Source: CAVVST01 sp963750995
GTDB taxonomy: Bacteria > Acidobacteriota > Vicinamibacteria > Vicinamibacterales > UBA2999
Reading direction: 5' to 3'
NCBI GenBank assembly: GCA_963750995.1
Contig: CAVVST010000005.1
Location: 930,001-994,000 of the forward strand
DNA: 64,000 bases
The position numbers and the translations under genes are program-made. Under the pieces are notes generated by a model. The model had not been told where the DNA came from and ran no database searches. It was given only the letters and a program-made list of their open reading frames with translations. Position 1 is the first letter of the stretch. Each line of letters starts with the position of its first letter. Below, piece after piece: positions 26,201 through 35,096 of the stretch.

Positions 26201-26605
26201 ATGAAACGCATATGGACAATCATCGGCGTACGTGACGTTCCGGGCAGCTTCAAGTGGTACCAGTCGCTCTTCGGCCTGCCCGAGACGCCGCCGGCCCATG
26301 ACGACTTTGGTCAGATTCTGGATACGGATGGAACCGTGTTGCTCTGCCTTCACCAGTGGGGCGCGCACGAGCATCCCTCCTTAATGAGCCCCCGCGACGC
26401 GTCACCTGGCAATGGCCTCCTCTTGTTCTTCCGCGTCGACGACTACGACAACGCCCTGAACCGGGCGCGCGCGCTCGTCGCTCGATTCGAGGAGGACCCC
26501 CACGTGAACCCGAACACGCAAACAAGGGAGTTCTCACTCCGCGATCCGGATGGATACTACGTGACGATCAGCGCTCTTTCTACGCGTGACGCGAGTAGAT
26601 CCTGA
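26201..26605 (+). CDS. VOC/glyoxalase-like protein
   Basis: 134 residues of the vicinal oxygen chelate superfamily. RIWTIIGVRDVPGSFKWYQS is the typical first beta-alpha unit with LFGLPETP after it; GNGLLLFFRVDDYDNALNRA begins the second unit, and FSLRDPDGYYVTIS carries the terminal metal-site Asp/Tyr region in place of the usual Glu. Substrate unknown; resistance or dioxygenase functions are possible. It lies alone downstream of the methyltransferase remnant. Confidence 0.85.
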   Translation: MKRIWTIIGVRDVPGSFKWYQSLFGLPETPPAHDDFGQILDTDGTVLLCLHQWGAHEHPSLMSPRDASPGNGLLLFFRVDDYDNALNRARALVARFEEDPHVNPNTQTREFSLRDPDGYYVTISALSTRDASRS

Positions 26606-26657
26606 GCCGCCGCGGCCGCCGACCGGACCCCGGCCGTGCAGCGCACGGTGAAGGCCG

Positions 26658-27638
26658 CTACTTCGGAGGCGTCACACCGGTGAACCACTTGTAGCCGAGC
26701 GAGTGGATGCTCAGCATGCTTTCGGTGTTTCCCTCGTAGCACGCCGTTTCCCACAACTCCTTCGCATACGGGTCGTTTGCCACAGCCGGCAACGTTGACG
26801 CCACGCTGACGCCTCTGGGACCGCCCGGACCGGTCCCGGCGCGCCTCTTCGGGAAAGTCATCTTCCATGGTCGCGTGTAGATCGTCGGGTCCTCGACCGT
26901 CACTTCGTAGTCGATCGTGTTGGCGTCGACCAGCGTCCAGCGTTCGATCATCTGCGTGTTCTCGCTGTAGAACTGCCCGGTACTGTCGAACCATCCCTTC
27001 CCGTTCAGATTGGTCACCTCGACCACGAGCGTATTGCCTTCCCAACGGCCACGCGCGCTTCCGAGCCAGGATTTGGCGTTCTTGCTGATCGCCGGACGCC
27101 CGTCGGTCGGGATGACGCGGTAGCCGTCGTCGCTGAGCATGATCACATAGCCCGGCTTCTGAACAATCTCCTGAGGATCAAACGAGAAGACGGGTGCGGC
27201 CGTGAGGCAGAACGATCCCGGAGAGGTATAGAGACGTTCGCCAGACTCGCCGGGCCATCCTCGCGCCAGGCCGGCCAGAATTTCATTCCTTTTCGCAAGT
27301 GCCCAGGGTGCGTAGGGAACCTTCCCGTCCTGCGGATCGGAGACGAAGCTCTCCTGGGCCGGGGTCGTCACGTCTACGTATTCGTGTTCCTCGAGAACAC
27401 TATTGTTGTCACCACCGGCGCCGCTCCAGTCGCCCTGGAGATCCGGTACGCCGTCCGGTGTCCGCGGCGGGGTGTACGGCGGAAGCTTCGCTTTCTGGGC
27501 CACCCAGGTCCGGGCCATCGGGAGTTTCGGCGTTTCCTTCGGCCAGAACGCCTGTGCCGCCGCGCGTCCCGGCACCAGGACGCTGGCCCAGAACACAACT
27601 GTCAGCGCAGCGACGAGGGCAACAACCCGGCAGCTCAT
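26658..27638 (-). CDS. Secreted PYTPPRTPDG-family protein
   Basis: 326 residues from ATG 27638, preceded by GAGG. Signal peptide (VALVAALTVVFWASVLVPGRAAA), then the diagnostic PPYTPPRTPDGVPDLQGDWS. The core GRWEGNTLVVEVTNLNGKGW, FYSENTQMIERWTLVDANT and VEDPTIYTRPWKM matches, in the same order, the cores of the 14424, 15180, 20026, 21888 and 27667 proteins. These proteins are numerous in acidobacteria and have no assigned function. It follows the next family member by 28 nt on the same strand. Confidence 0.8.
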   Translation of the reverse strand: MSCRVVALVAALTVVFWASVLVPGRAAAQAFWPKETPKLPMARTWVAQKAKLPPYTPPRTPDGVPDLQGDWSGAGGDNNSVLEEHEYVDVTTPAQESFVSDPQDGKVPYAPWALAKRNEILAGLARGWPGESGERLYTSPGSFCLTAAPVFSFDPQEIVQKPGYVIMLSDDGYRVIPTDGRPAISKNAKSWLGSARGRWEGNTLVVEVTNLNGKGWFDSTGQFYSENTQMIERWTLVDANTIDYEVTVEDPTIYTRPWKMTFPKRRAGTGPGGPRGVSVASTLPAVANDPYAKELWETACYEGNTESMLSIHSLGYKWFTGVTPPK

Positions 27639-27666
27639 ATGACACCTCGCACTCTCATGCACGAAC

Positions 27667-28470
27667 TCAGGGCTTCTCGAAGAGCGTCGACGCGGGATTG
27701 TTCCATTCCTGCTCGAGGAGGTACGCGTTGCACTGGTATTCGAACAGTTCACTGTCACGTTCCTGACGCCGGTAGAGAGGCATGCTCATCTTCCATGGCC
27801 GCGTGAAGATCTTCGGATCCTCGATCGTGGCCTCGTAGAGCATGTGATCGCGGCCGGTCGGCGTATAGCGTTCAATCACGTGCAGGGCGTCGCTGTGAAA
27901 ATTCCCGGCCCGGTCGAACCAGGTGAGGTCGTTGAAATGGATTACGTCCACAACGAGCGTATTTCCCTCCCAGCGGCCGCGCGAGTCCCCCATCCACCAC
28001 TCGATCGGTCCACGTGGATGCGGGTTCCCGTTCATGTAGATGTAGCGAACGGCGTGCTGATACTCGTACAGAATGGAGACCTTATCGGCTTGCTGAACGA
28101 TCTGAAACGGATGCGGCATGTAGGTGATGCGGGGAACGCCGGGGAGGTAACACTTCGATTCCGGATCGAGCATCGCGCGCCTGGCGAAGTTCTCCTGCTT
28201 CTTCGCGAGGGCCGACGGCTGGTAAGGAATGGCGCCCCCTTCGACCACACCTCGCCCGGCAGGCACGTCGAGGCTCGCACCATGGTCCTCAATGTCCCAC
28301 GCGGCGGTGTTGAGGGTCTGCCAGATGCCCTGCAAGTCCGGGTGACCGTCCGGCGTGCGCGGCGGTGTATAGGGCGCCGACGTCTGCGCCACGCCAGCCG
28401 CCGACGTGAGCATGCAGCTCGCCGCCAGGCCGAGCACCAGCCCCACGAACCTACATCGTGCAGTAGTCAT
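27667..28470 (-). CDS. Secreted PYTPPRTPDG-family protein
   Basis: 267 residues from ATG 28470, overlapping the MBL gene's TGA (ATGA). A signal peptide (GLVLGLAASCMLTSAAGVAQ) is followed by PYTPPRTPDGHPDLQGIWQT, YEYQHAVRYIYMNGNPHPRG, GRWEGNTLVVDVIHFNDLTW, DALHVIERYTP and IEDPKIFTRPWKMSMPLYRR. It pairs tightly with a metallo-beta-lactamase-fold gene, repeating the association seen at 18.8-21.9 kb. Function unknown; probably periplasmic or surface-located. Confidence 0.8.
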   Translation of the reverse strand: MTTARCRFVGLVLGLAASCMLTSAAGVAQTSAPYTPPRTPDGHPDLQGIWQTLNTAAWDIEDHGASLDVPAGRGVVEGGAIPYQPSALAKKQENFARRAMLDPESKCYLPGVPRITYMPHPFQIVQQADKVSILYEYQHAVRYIYMNGNPHPRGPIEWWMGDSRGRWEGNTLVVDVIHFNDLTWFDRAGNFHSDALHVIERYTPTGRDHMLYEATIEDPKIFTRPWKMSMPLYRRQERDSELFEYQCNAYLLEQEWNNPASTLFEKP

Positions 28471-29453
28471 TTCCGGCGGGCGATATTCACCTGCGTGCAG
28501 AGGGCCATCACGTCGAGGAACCTCTGGTAGTTCTCCTGGCCGACGACGAACGGATTCGGATCGCCCTTGCCGCGCGCGGCCAGCTTGTCCAGCTTCACCT
28601 GGATCGGATCCATCAACGGATGGTTCTGAATCTCGACGTCCACCTTGGCCTTCGTCGTTTCCTCCCGGAAGTGCGCGACCGACGTCAAGTATGTCGCCAG
28701 GCCTTCGTCTGAAATGATTCCTGGGGTCAGGACCGTTCCCCCGTACAAGGCGGCCATATGCGTCCGGCCGTTGTCCTTCACCGGGAAGATGAAGCCCATG
28801 GATCCCGGCGTGTGGCCGGGAATGGCCACCGGCATCACCTTCAGATCGCCGAGGACGACAGGCTGCCCTTCCGACAGGACCTGGTCGTGCTTCGGCCACA
28901 CCTGCGCCGGGGCTGGCGGGCCGCCACCGCGCGGCGCGGGAGGATTTTCGATCAGGTTCCAATCCGGCGCCGATATATAGACCTTCGAACCGAAGCGGTC
29001 CTGCATATACCGCGACCCGCCCACATGGTCGGCATGGCCATGCCCGGCGATGATGATCTTCACTTGGGCCGGATCGAGGCCGAGCTTCTGAAAGCCCGGC
29101 AGGAGCAGCGTGTCCACCTGGGCCGCCCCCAGCGAATCGATCATCAGGAGGCCGTCCGAGGTCTGGATGACATAGACCGTGGTGCCGGAATTCCCGATCG
29201 CGAACACGTTGTCGAAGATCTTGGTCGGCACGATCACCGGATCCGTGGCGCTATTCGCGCGCGGCGCTTCACAGAAGAAATGCGCCTCGTCGGCCCACAT
29301 CGGTCCGCCAGCCTGCTTCGCTTTCTCGATCAGCGCCTTGACCTCCGGCGAATCGGGCTTGGCCGGCGGGGCCGGCGCGGGCGCCTGCGCGCGCGCGAGC
29401 GCGGGAAGGGCCGCGGCGAATACCAGGAGACACGCGCGCTTCTTGAGTGACAT
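28467..29453 (-). CDS. Exported B3-like metallo-beta-lactamase-fold hydrolase
   Basis: 328 residues with a signal peptide (RACLLVFAAALPALARAQ). GHGHADHVGGS (HxHxDH, residues 138-143), H214 in IPGHTPGSMG and a later QNHPLMDP supply metal ligands as in subclass B3 beta-lactamases and their relatives. PTKIFDNVFAIGNSGTTVYV is the typical first strand pair. Whether it hydrolyses beta-lactams is unknown. It is the first gene of a three-gene unit with two secreted PYTPPRTPDG proteins. Confidence 0.88.
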   Translation of the reverse strand: MSLKKRACLLVFAAALPALARAQAPAPAPPAKPDSPEVKALIEKAKQAGGPMWADEAHFFCEAPRANSATDPVIVPTKIFDNVFAIGNSGTTVYVIQTSDGLLMIDSLGAAQVDTLLLPGFQKLGLDPAQVKIIIAGHGHADHVGGSRYMQDRFGSKVYISAPDWNLIENPPAPRGGGPPAPAQVWPKHDQVLSEGQPVVLGDLKVMPVAIPGHTPGSMGFIFPVKDNGRTHMAALYGGTVLTPGIISDEGLATYLTSVAHFREETTKAKVDVEIQNHPLMDPIQVKLDKLAARGKGDPNPFVVGQENYQRFLDVMALCTQVNIARRK

Positions 29454-29593
29454 ATGCCTCTCCTCCCCGCGACGCTGATGAACCGTCAGCGTCGCGAATA
29501 CTCCGTCGAGCGCCGCCCAATGTCAATGACGGAGTCGGCGTTCCTTGACACTCTTTCTGCTGCGGGCATAGCATCCGCCTAGTCCGCGTTCGT

Positions 29594-30613
29594 ATGACGT
29601 TCAGATCGATCCTTGCCGTCTTCGGGTGCCTGTCGATCCTCGCCGCCGCGCAAGGGCAGGTGCCGCCGCCCCAGGGACAGCAGCTCGGCGGTCCGGCGGG
29701 CAGCCTGCGCAAAGTCGCCGTTACACAGATCCCGGGAGTCGTCGCGGCCGGGTCGGAGTGGAAGCTCGCCTGGCAGGGTACCGACAACGCCGACGGGCTG
29801 GTCGGAACAGAGGACGGCGGGCTGTTGTTCGCGCAAGAGCAGCCCAACCGCATCAGCAAGCTCGATCAGAACGACAAAGTCTCGGTATTCGTGAACGACA
29901 CCCGCGGCGCCGGGTCGGTGACGCTCGACTCCCGGGGCCGCTTGATTGCCGCGCAACGAACCTGCACGGATCCCGGGCGTCGCGAACCGTGCGCGGTGCC
30001 ACCGGCGATCGGCGTGATCTACCCTGAGGGCGAGCGCCGGATCCTGGCGGAGCGCGTCCAGGGCCAGTCGATTGGTCGGCCCAACGACATCACCGTCAGT
30101 AAGCAGGGCACTGTGTACTTCACCTCCGGCGGCGCTTTCTCGATCGACGCGGCGGGCACCGTCTCCCCCATCGGCAGCGACCTCCGTACGAACGGAATCA
30201 TGCTCAGCCCGGACGAGAAGATCCTGTACGTGACCAATGGCGCCGTCGTGGTGGCGTTCGACGTCCAACCCGACGGCATGGTGAGAAACCAGCGTGACTT
30301 CGCAAAGCTCGACGCCGGCGGGGCCGGCGACGGGCTGGCGGTCGATACCGCGGGGCGGCTCTACGTCACGTCGCAGCCCGGCGTCCAGGTGTTCAGACCC
30401 GAAGGGAAATACCTGGGACTCATTCCGACGCCGCGCGCGGTCATGAGCGCGGCATTTTCCGGACCCGGCAAGAGGACGCTCTACGTGTCGGCAGCCGGCG
30501 CGCTCAATTCCGATGGCACCGAGATCTCCACACCGCCGGGGGTCAGAAACAACGCCAAGTCGATCTTCAAGATCCCGATGCTCGCCCAGGGCTTCACGGG
30601 CCGCGCGAAATAA
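29594..30613 (+). CDS. Exported SMP-30/gluconolactonase-like protein
   Basis: 339 residues, six-bladed propeller of the SMP-30 group. Signal peptide (RSILAVFGCLSILAAAQ), then ADGLVGTEDGGLLFAQEQPN, GSVTLDSRGRLIAAQRTC, the motif GRPNDITVSKQGTVYFTSGG and NGIMLSPDEKILYVTNG, which carry the family's metal ligands. Likely hydrolyses a sugar lactone or similar ester outside the cytoplasm. Divergent from the MBL gene (140 nt between them) and convergent to the split-barrel gene. Confidence 0.9.
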   Translation: MTFRSILAVFGCLSILAAAQGQVPPPQGQQLGGPAGSLRKVAVTQIPGVVAAGSEWKLAWQGTDNADGLVGTEDGGLLFAQEQPNRISKLDQNDKVSVFVNDTRGAGSVTLDSRGRLIAAQRTCTDPGRREPCAVPPAIGVIYPEGERRILAERVQGQSIGRPNDITVSKQGTVYFTSGGAFSIDAAGTVSPIGSDLRTNGIMLSPDEKILYVTNGAVVVAFDVQPDGMVRNQRDFAKLDAGGAGDGLAVDTAGRLYVTSQPGVQVFRPEGKYLGLIPTPRAVMSAAFSGPGKRTLYVSAAGALNSDGTEISTPPGVRNNAKSIFKIPMLAQGFTGRAK

Positions 30614-30626
30614 CGCGGTCGTGTCG

Positions 30627-30687
30627 ATCCGCCTGAAGGCGGACACTACGTACCGGTCTTCGTCCGTAGTGTCCGGCTTCAGCGGAC
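30627..30687. repeat. REP-like palindromic pair between convergent genes
   Basis: tccgcctgaaggcggacactac at 30628-30649 and the oppositely oriented gtagtgtccggcttcagcgga at 30666-30686 form an inverted pair of hairpins. It sits between the stops of two convergent genes and could act as a bidirectional terminator or mRNA-stabilising structure. Confidence 0.8.
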
Positions 30688-30696
30688 CTGCGGCCT

Positions 30697-31182
30697 TCAG
30701 GGTTCGAGGAGTTCCGCCAGGATGGCGCGCGCGCGGACCAGTGCCTCCGGTGTGCGCGGACTGTACGTAATGCCGCTCGTCACGCCGACCCCCGGCTCGA
30801 GGTCCGGCGGCGGTTCGTCGAACACCACCTGATCGATGTGCAGCTCGAGCTTCGCGTTGTACGACGCCTCGCGCATGGTGGGCGCCAGCTCGGTGACCAT
30901 GCCGCGCACGTAACAGACGAGACCTGGACCGGCGAGGATGAGCGTGGCCCGGCCACGCTCGCGCATGTTCGCGCAGGTTCGGCTGTTCGTGTACACCGCG
31001 AGGAGAAGGGTACGAGGGTCGCGCGCGGCAACCTCGAAATAACTGAGCATGGCCGGGTGCGGCCAGCCATCGGCATCCACGGTACAGACGACGATCGCTT
31101 CCCCAGCGAGGGCGCCAATGCCGGCGCCGCCGAGACGCGCGACGAGATCGTCGGTGAGTTCCTGCGCGCGGCGCCTCGCCAT
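30697..31182 (-). CDS. Pyridoxamine-phosphate-oxidase-like FMN split-barrel protein
   Basis: 161 residues. IVVCTVDADGWPHPAMLSYF and LLLAVYTNSRTCANMRERGR are the FMN-binding beta-barrel elements of the PNPOx-like superfamily. It lacks the C-terminal motif of true PdxH. Possible flavin reductase or F420/FMN oxidoreductase. It lies 10 nt after ubiD, and UbiD needs prenylated FMN, so a flavin link is conceivable, but no UbiX-type prenyltransferase is visible in the window. Confidence 0.75.
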   Translation of the reverse strand: MARRRAQELTDDLVARLGGAGIGALAGEAIVVCTVDADGWPHPAMLSYFEVAARDPRTLLLAVYTNSRTCANMRERGRATLILAGPGLVCYVRGMVTELAPTMREASYNAKLELHIDQVVFDEPPPDLEPGVGVTSGITYSPRTPEALVRARAILAELLEP

Positions 31183-31192
31183 GATCGGACCG

Positions 31193-32695
31193 TTACTGTT
31201 TCGGCGGGTCGTTTTCCGTCTCGAAGGCGAGCACGCCCGGCGCCCGTCCCGGCAGTCCCATCTGCGACCACCGCGCGCTCACCCGGTCGTACACGCTCTT
31301 CCGCAGCGTCGTCCGCCGCGAAAACGTCTTCAGGTGGCGATAATCCTTGCACGCGTTGATCATGGCTTTTGAGCCGAACACCCGTTTCTCCGGCGGGTTC
31401 TGCGCGGGATCGAGCGTCGTGCTCCAGGTGTTGCGCAGCAGCTCGATGCCGTCTCCCGGATTACAGCGCGTGGCCATCGCCCAGATCACCTGATCCATGT
31501 CGGTCGGATCGACGTCCTCGTCGACGGCGATGATCCACTTGGTGAAATAGGCGCCGCCAGGGACCTGCGCCGCGAGCGCGAGTACCTGCGCCGCATGCCC
31601 GGGATACCGCTGTTCCAGGCTGACGACCGTCATGCCGAAGCCGCCGGCCGCCGCCGGATGCGAGTACACACCCTTGATGCTCGGGACGCCAAGCTTCTCC
31701 AGGTCGTCCCAGATGCGGGCGGCGCGCAGCACGGCGAAGAAACCGCTCTGCTCGCAGGACGGGTAGTCGGCCATCAGCGCGTTGGTGAGAATCGGATTCG
31801 AACGGTAATGGAGCGCCGTGATCTGCACGAGCGGTGCCCGTCCCTCCGGCCGCCCGTAGTAGCCCGTGAACTCGCCGAACGGCCCTTCCGGCTTCACCGA
31901 ATCCGGCGGGATGATGCCCTCCACGACGATCTCGGCGTTGGCTGGCAGCAGCAGGTCGGTGGCCGTACCCCGCACGACGGGGATCGGCTCCCCTTTGACT
32001 CCCCCGGCGTACTGGTACTCGGAGATGTCCTTGGGAAATTTCTGCGACCCGACGAGCATGAACAGCGGGTCGATTCCCCAGGCCGCGGCCACCTGGATCG
32101 GCTCGCCCTTCTGCCACGACCGCGTGATGTGCAGGAGCGCGTCTTTTCCGGGTGAGAGGTAGAGACCCGCCTCCTGCTTTCCCTGCACCATCATGCGGTA
32201 GGTGCCGACGTTGAGATACCCGTTGTCGGGATCGCGCGTGATCACCGCGTCGGCAGTCCCCGCGTAGCGGCCGCCATCGAGCGGCCAGTGCCGCGGGATC
32301 GGCAGCGTCGTCAAATCGATGTCCGTGCCGGTGACGGTGTGCTCGTACACCGGCGCCTGTTCGCGCGGGACTTCACGCGGCTTGATGCGCGTCTTGAACT
32401 TCTCCTTCACCCGGCGGATCAATTCGACGGTCGGCGTGTCGGCGGGCTCCTCGAGGCTCAGCGCCGTGCGTTTCAGGCTGGGACCCAGGATGTTCCAGAG
32501 CATCCGCACGCCGAGCGGGTTCTGCTCGAACCCGCGGGCCTTTTCGAACAGCAGGGCGGGCGACGGCTGGCGCTTGGCGAGCAGATACGTCACCGCGCTC
32601 ATTTCTTCGTCGGGGTCGACCGGCTCACTGACTGTGACCAGCTCCCCGATCTCCTCCGCCCGCGCGAGCCATTCCCGCAGATCGTTAATTGGCAT
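31193..32695 (-). CDS. ubiD: UbiD-family prenyl-FMN-dependent decarboxylase
   Basis: 500-residue reversible (de)carboxylase of the UbiD family, which uses prenylated FMN to act on aromatic or alpha,beta-unsaturated acids. NVGTYRMMVQG (R167) and EGPFGEFTGYYG (residues 270-281, with the two catalytic Glu) are intact. The order and length match the family; the substrate cannot be read from sequence. It overlaps livF by 11 nt at the end of the importer operon, which suggests it decarboxylates the imported compound. The maturase UbiX must be encoded elsewhere. Confidence 0.92.
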   Translation of the reverse strand: MPINDLREWLARAEEIGELVTVSEPVDPDEEMSAVTYLLAKRQPSPALLFEKARGFEQNPLGVRMLWNILGPSLKRTALSLEEPADTPTVELIRRVKEKFKTRIKPREVPREQAPVYEHTVTGTDIDLTTLPIPRHWPLDGGRYAGTADAVITRDPDNGYLNVGTYRMMVQGKQEAGLYLSPGKDALLHITRSWQKGEPIQVAAAWGIDPLFMLVGSQKFPKDISEYQYAGGVKGEPIPVVRGTATDLLLPANAEIVVEGIIPPDSVKPEGPFGEFTGYYGRPEGRAPLVQITALHYRSNPILTNALMADYPSCEQSGFFAVLRAARIWDDLEKLGVPSIKGVYSHPAAAGGFGMTVVSLEQRYPGHAAQVLALAAQVPGGAYFTKWIIAVDEDVDPTDMDQVIWAMATRCNPGDGIELLRNTWSTTLDPAQNPPEKRVFGSKAMINACKDYRHLKTFSRRTTLRKSVYDRVSARWSQMGLPGRAPGVLAFETENDPPKQ

Positions 32696-33428
32696 GATCG
32701 CTACTCTTCCCCGTCTCCTGTATCGTCAACGCCTCTTCGAGCACTGCCGGTTCGTCGAGAAGCGCCCGGCTCGTGCGTTGCAGAACGATACGTCCGCGCA
32801 CCAGCACAATCGCCTCGTCTGTCATGCCGAGCGCCAGGCGCGCGTGCTGCTCGACCATCACCAGCGAAAGGCCCGCGCGGCGCAGCTCGCCGAATACCCG
32901 GACCAGCATCTCCACCAGGTTCGGCGCCAGCCCCTCGAACGGCTCGTCCAGCAGAAGGATTGTAGGCTGGAGCGCCAGCGCCCGCGCGATGCTGAGCATC
33001 TGCTGCTCGCCGCCTGACAACTGGTTGCCAAAGTTGCTTTTCCGCCGGGCCAGCGACGGAAACAGCTCGAAGATCTTCTCGAGCGTCCATCCACCGGCGC
33101 GGGCACCGACGGTGAGGTTTTCGAGCACGGTCAGCGAAGGGAAGATGTCGCGCTCCTGCGGCACGTAGCCCATGCCCAGACGCGCTCGGCGCCATGCGGG
33201 GGCGGTGCCGACCTCCGTCTGTTCGAGCAGGATCTGCCCGTCGTGCCGATCGGCGTGACCGGCGATCGTCCGCATCAACGTGGTCTTCCCAACGCCGTTG
33301 CGGCCGAGCACGGCAAGCGCCGCCCCGCGGCTGAGCGAGAAGCTGACATCTTCGACGACAACGGTGGCCCCGTATCCGGCAGTGACGTTCGCCACGCGGA
33401 GAATGTCAGCCACGGCCGGACTCACCAA
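32685..33428 (-). CDS. livF: Branched-chain-type ABC importer ATPase LivF
   Basis: ABC ATPase of the HAAT (LivF) family. Walker A GRNGVGKTT at residues 42-50, signature LSGGEQQ at 137-143 and Walker B ILLLDEP at 157-163, with the LivF-typical NLVEMLVRVFGELRRAG segment. The frame opens at TTG 33428, but GTG 33413, overlapping the livG stop by 8 nt and giving VADILRVANV, is the more natural start. Together with LivG, M, H and the binding protein it imports an amino-acid-like or organic-acid substrate. Confidence 0.93.
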   Translation of the reverse strand: MVSPAVADILRVANVTAGYGATVVVEDVSFSLSRGAALAVLGRNGVGKTTLMRTIAGHADRHDGQILLEQTEVGTAPAWRRARLGMGYVPQERDIFPSLTVLENLTVGARAGGWTLEKIFELFPSLARRKSNFGNQLSGGEQQMLSIARALALQPTILLLDEPFEGLAPNLVEMLVRVFGELRRAGLSLVMVEQHARLALGMTDEAIVLVRGRIVLQRTSRALLDEPAVLEEALTIQETGKSSDHAN

Positions 33429-34152
33429 GGTAGAGAGCCCGCACCTGCGCGTGCTCCCGGATCTCCGCCGGCGTCCCTTCCACGAGGATCTCCCCGGCCA
33501 CGAGGACAGCCACCCGGTGCGCGAAACGAAACACGATGTCGATGTCGTGCTCGATCAGCAGAACCGCCATCGACGCCGGCAGCTGCGCGATGGCGTCGAA
33601 AATGACGGCGACGTCGGCCGCAGGCACTCCGGCCGCGGGCTCGTCGAGCAGGAGAATCCTGGGTTCGAGCGCCAGCGCAATTGCCAGCTCCACCATCCGC
33701 TGAATCCCGTACGGCAGCAACTCGACCTGGCGGCGGCGCTCGTCCTGCAGACACAGCGTCGCGAGGATCTCGGACACGCGAGCGTTTACATGCTCTCGAG
33801 TAGCGCGGTTCGGCCATACACGACTGGCGATGCCGCGATGCTCGCCGACCGCCAGCGCGACGTTCTCCTCGACTGTCAGCCGGCGAAACAGGCTCGTGAT
33901 CTGGAATGTCCGCCCGATGCCCGCCTTCACCCGGGCCGCTTCGGCCATGAGTGTCACACTGCGTCCCGCAATGAGAATCTCGCCGCTGTCCGGCGCGAGA
34001 CGTCCCGAAATCAGATTGATCAGCGTCGTCTTACCCGCTCCGTTGGGACCGATCAGCGCGCAGCGGGCTCCTTCCTCGAGCTGGAAGCTGACGTGGCGTA
34101 TGACGTCGAGCGAGCCAAATTGCTTCGAAAGCCCGCGGACCTCGAGCGTCAC
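33406..34152 (-). CDS. livG: Branched-chain-type ABC importer ATPase LivG
   Basis: 248 residues from a GTG overlapping the livM TGA (GTGA). Walker A GPNGAGKTT at residues 35-43, the LivG insert GIGRTFQITSLFRRLTVEEN, the family's atypical signature LLPYGIQRMVELAIAL and Walker B ILLLDEPAAG. Second ATPase of the importer. The C-terminus (VLVAGEILVEGTPAEIREHA) is standard for LivG. Confidence 0.93.
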   Translation of the reverse strand: MTLEVRGLSKQFGSLDVIRHVSFQLEEGARCALIGPNGAGKTTLINLISGRLAPDSGEILIAGRSVTLMAEAARVKAGIGRTFQITSLFRRLTVEENVALAVGEHRGIASRVWPNRATREHVNARVSEILATLCLQDERRRQVELLPYGIQRMVELAIALALEPRILLLDEPAAGVPAADVAVIFDAIAQLPASMAVLLIEHDIDIVFRFAHRVAVLVAGEILVEGTPAEIREHAQVRALYLGESGRG

Positions 34153-35096
34153 ACGCGCCTCCCCTTCACGCGCGGCGCCAGCGCACCGATCCAGGCGGCG
34201 AGGCCGCCGGGAGCCAGAAACACAATCGCCAGGAGCAACAGGCCAATCCACAGATACCAATTTGCCGGGTCCTCCCGCGCGAGGTAGTCCTGCATGACGA
34301 CGTAGACGGGCGCACCGAGAAACGCGCCGTACCGGCGGCCGGCGCCGCCCAGGATCAGCATGATGAGGATCTCGCTCGAGAACTCGACACTCAATGCGTT
34401 CAGGGCGACGAATTCGGCGACCTGCGCCTGGAGCGCTCCCGCAACGCCCGCCATTGCCGCGGCGATGACAAACGCGACGCGGAGGCGGGTGTCCACCGGC
34501 GTCCCGATGGCGCGCATGCGCCCCTCGTTCTCGCGGATCCCGACCAGCGACTTGCCGAAGGGCGAATCGACGATGGAGCGGAAGACGAGGAAGGCCAATG
34601 CCAGGACCACGGCGGCATAGGCATACGACACGCGGCCGAAGAGATCGAACGCGAAACGCCCCGCCACCGGCCCGATGGCAATCCCCTGCAGGCCGTCGGC
34701 GCCGCCGGTCAACCAGCCAAGCTTGTTGGCTGTTTCCTGCAGGAGCAGCACGATGGCGAGGCTGAGCATGATCAGCGTGAGCCGCCGGCTTCTCAGCAGG
34801 ACGACACCGGAAAGGACGCCGACGATCGCAGCCGCCACGCCCCCGACCAGGAGCCCGGCGAGCGGCTCCGCGGACGCCCGTAGCGCGAAGATGCCTGCGG
34901 CGTACGCCCCTACGCCGAAGAAGGCGGCGTGCCCGAGCGTGACGAGCCCGCAATATCCCACCAGGAGATCCAGGGACATCGCGCAGAGGACGAGAATGAC
35001 GGCGCGCGTACCGAGGTCGAGATACGCCGGTGCCAGGAGGGGAAAGACGGCCAGGCCGGCGATGACCAGGCCGTCGAGCACGCGTCTCGACATCAC
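34149..35096 (-). CDS. livM: Branched-chain-type ABC importer permease LivM
   Basis: 315 residues with about eight to nine hydrophobic segments. LVGYCGLVTLGHAAFFGVGA is the LivM signature, and DSPFGKSLVGIRENEGRMRA is the cytoplasmic loop that contacts the ATPases. The start overlaps the livH stop by 4 nt. Full length with no breaks, unlike several genes further upstream in the same operon. Confidence 0.93.
   Translation of the reverse strand: MMSRRVLDGLVIAGLAVFPLLAPAYLDLGTRAVILVLCAMSLDLLVGYCGLVTLGHAAFFGVGAYAAGIFALRASAEPLAGLLVGGVAAAIVGVLSGVVLLRSRRLTLIMLSLAIVLLLQETANKLGWLTGGADGLQGIAIGPVAGRFAFDLFGRVSYAYAAVVLALAFLVFRSIVDSPFGKSLVGIRENEGRMRAIGTPVDTRLRVAFVIAAAMAGVAGALQAQVAEFVALNALSVEFSSEILIMLILGGAGRRYGAFLGAPVYVVMQDYLAREDPANWYLWIGLLLLAIVFLAPGGLAAWIGALAPRVKGRRV

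Noticed and set aside
27667..28962. Extension of the secreted protein upstream to 28962
   Set aside because: The extra 160 residues are the wrong frame of the MBL gene; ATG 28470 starts a proper signal peptide.
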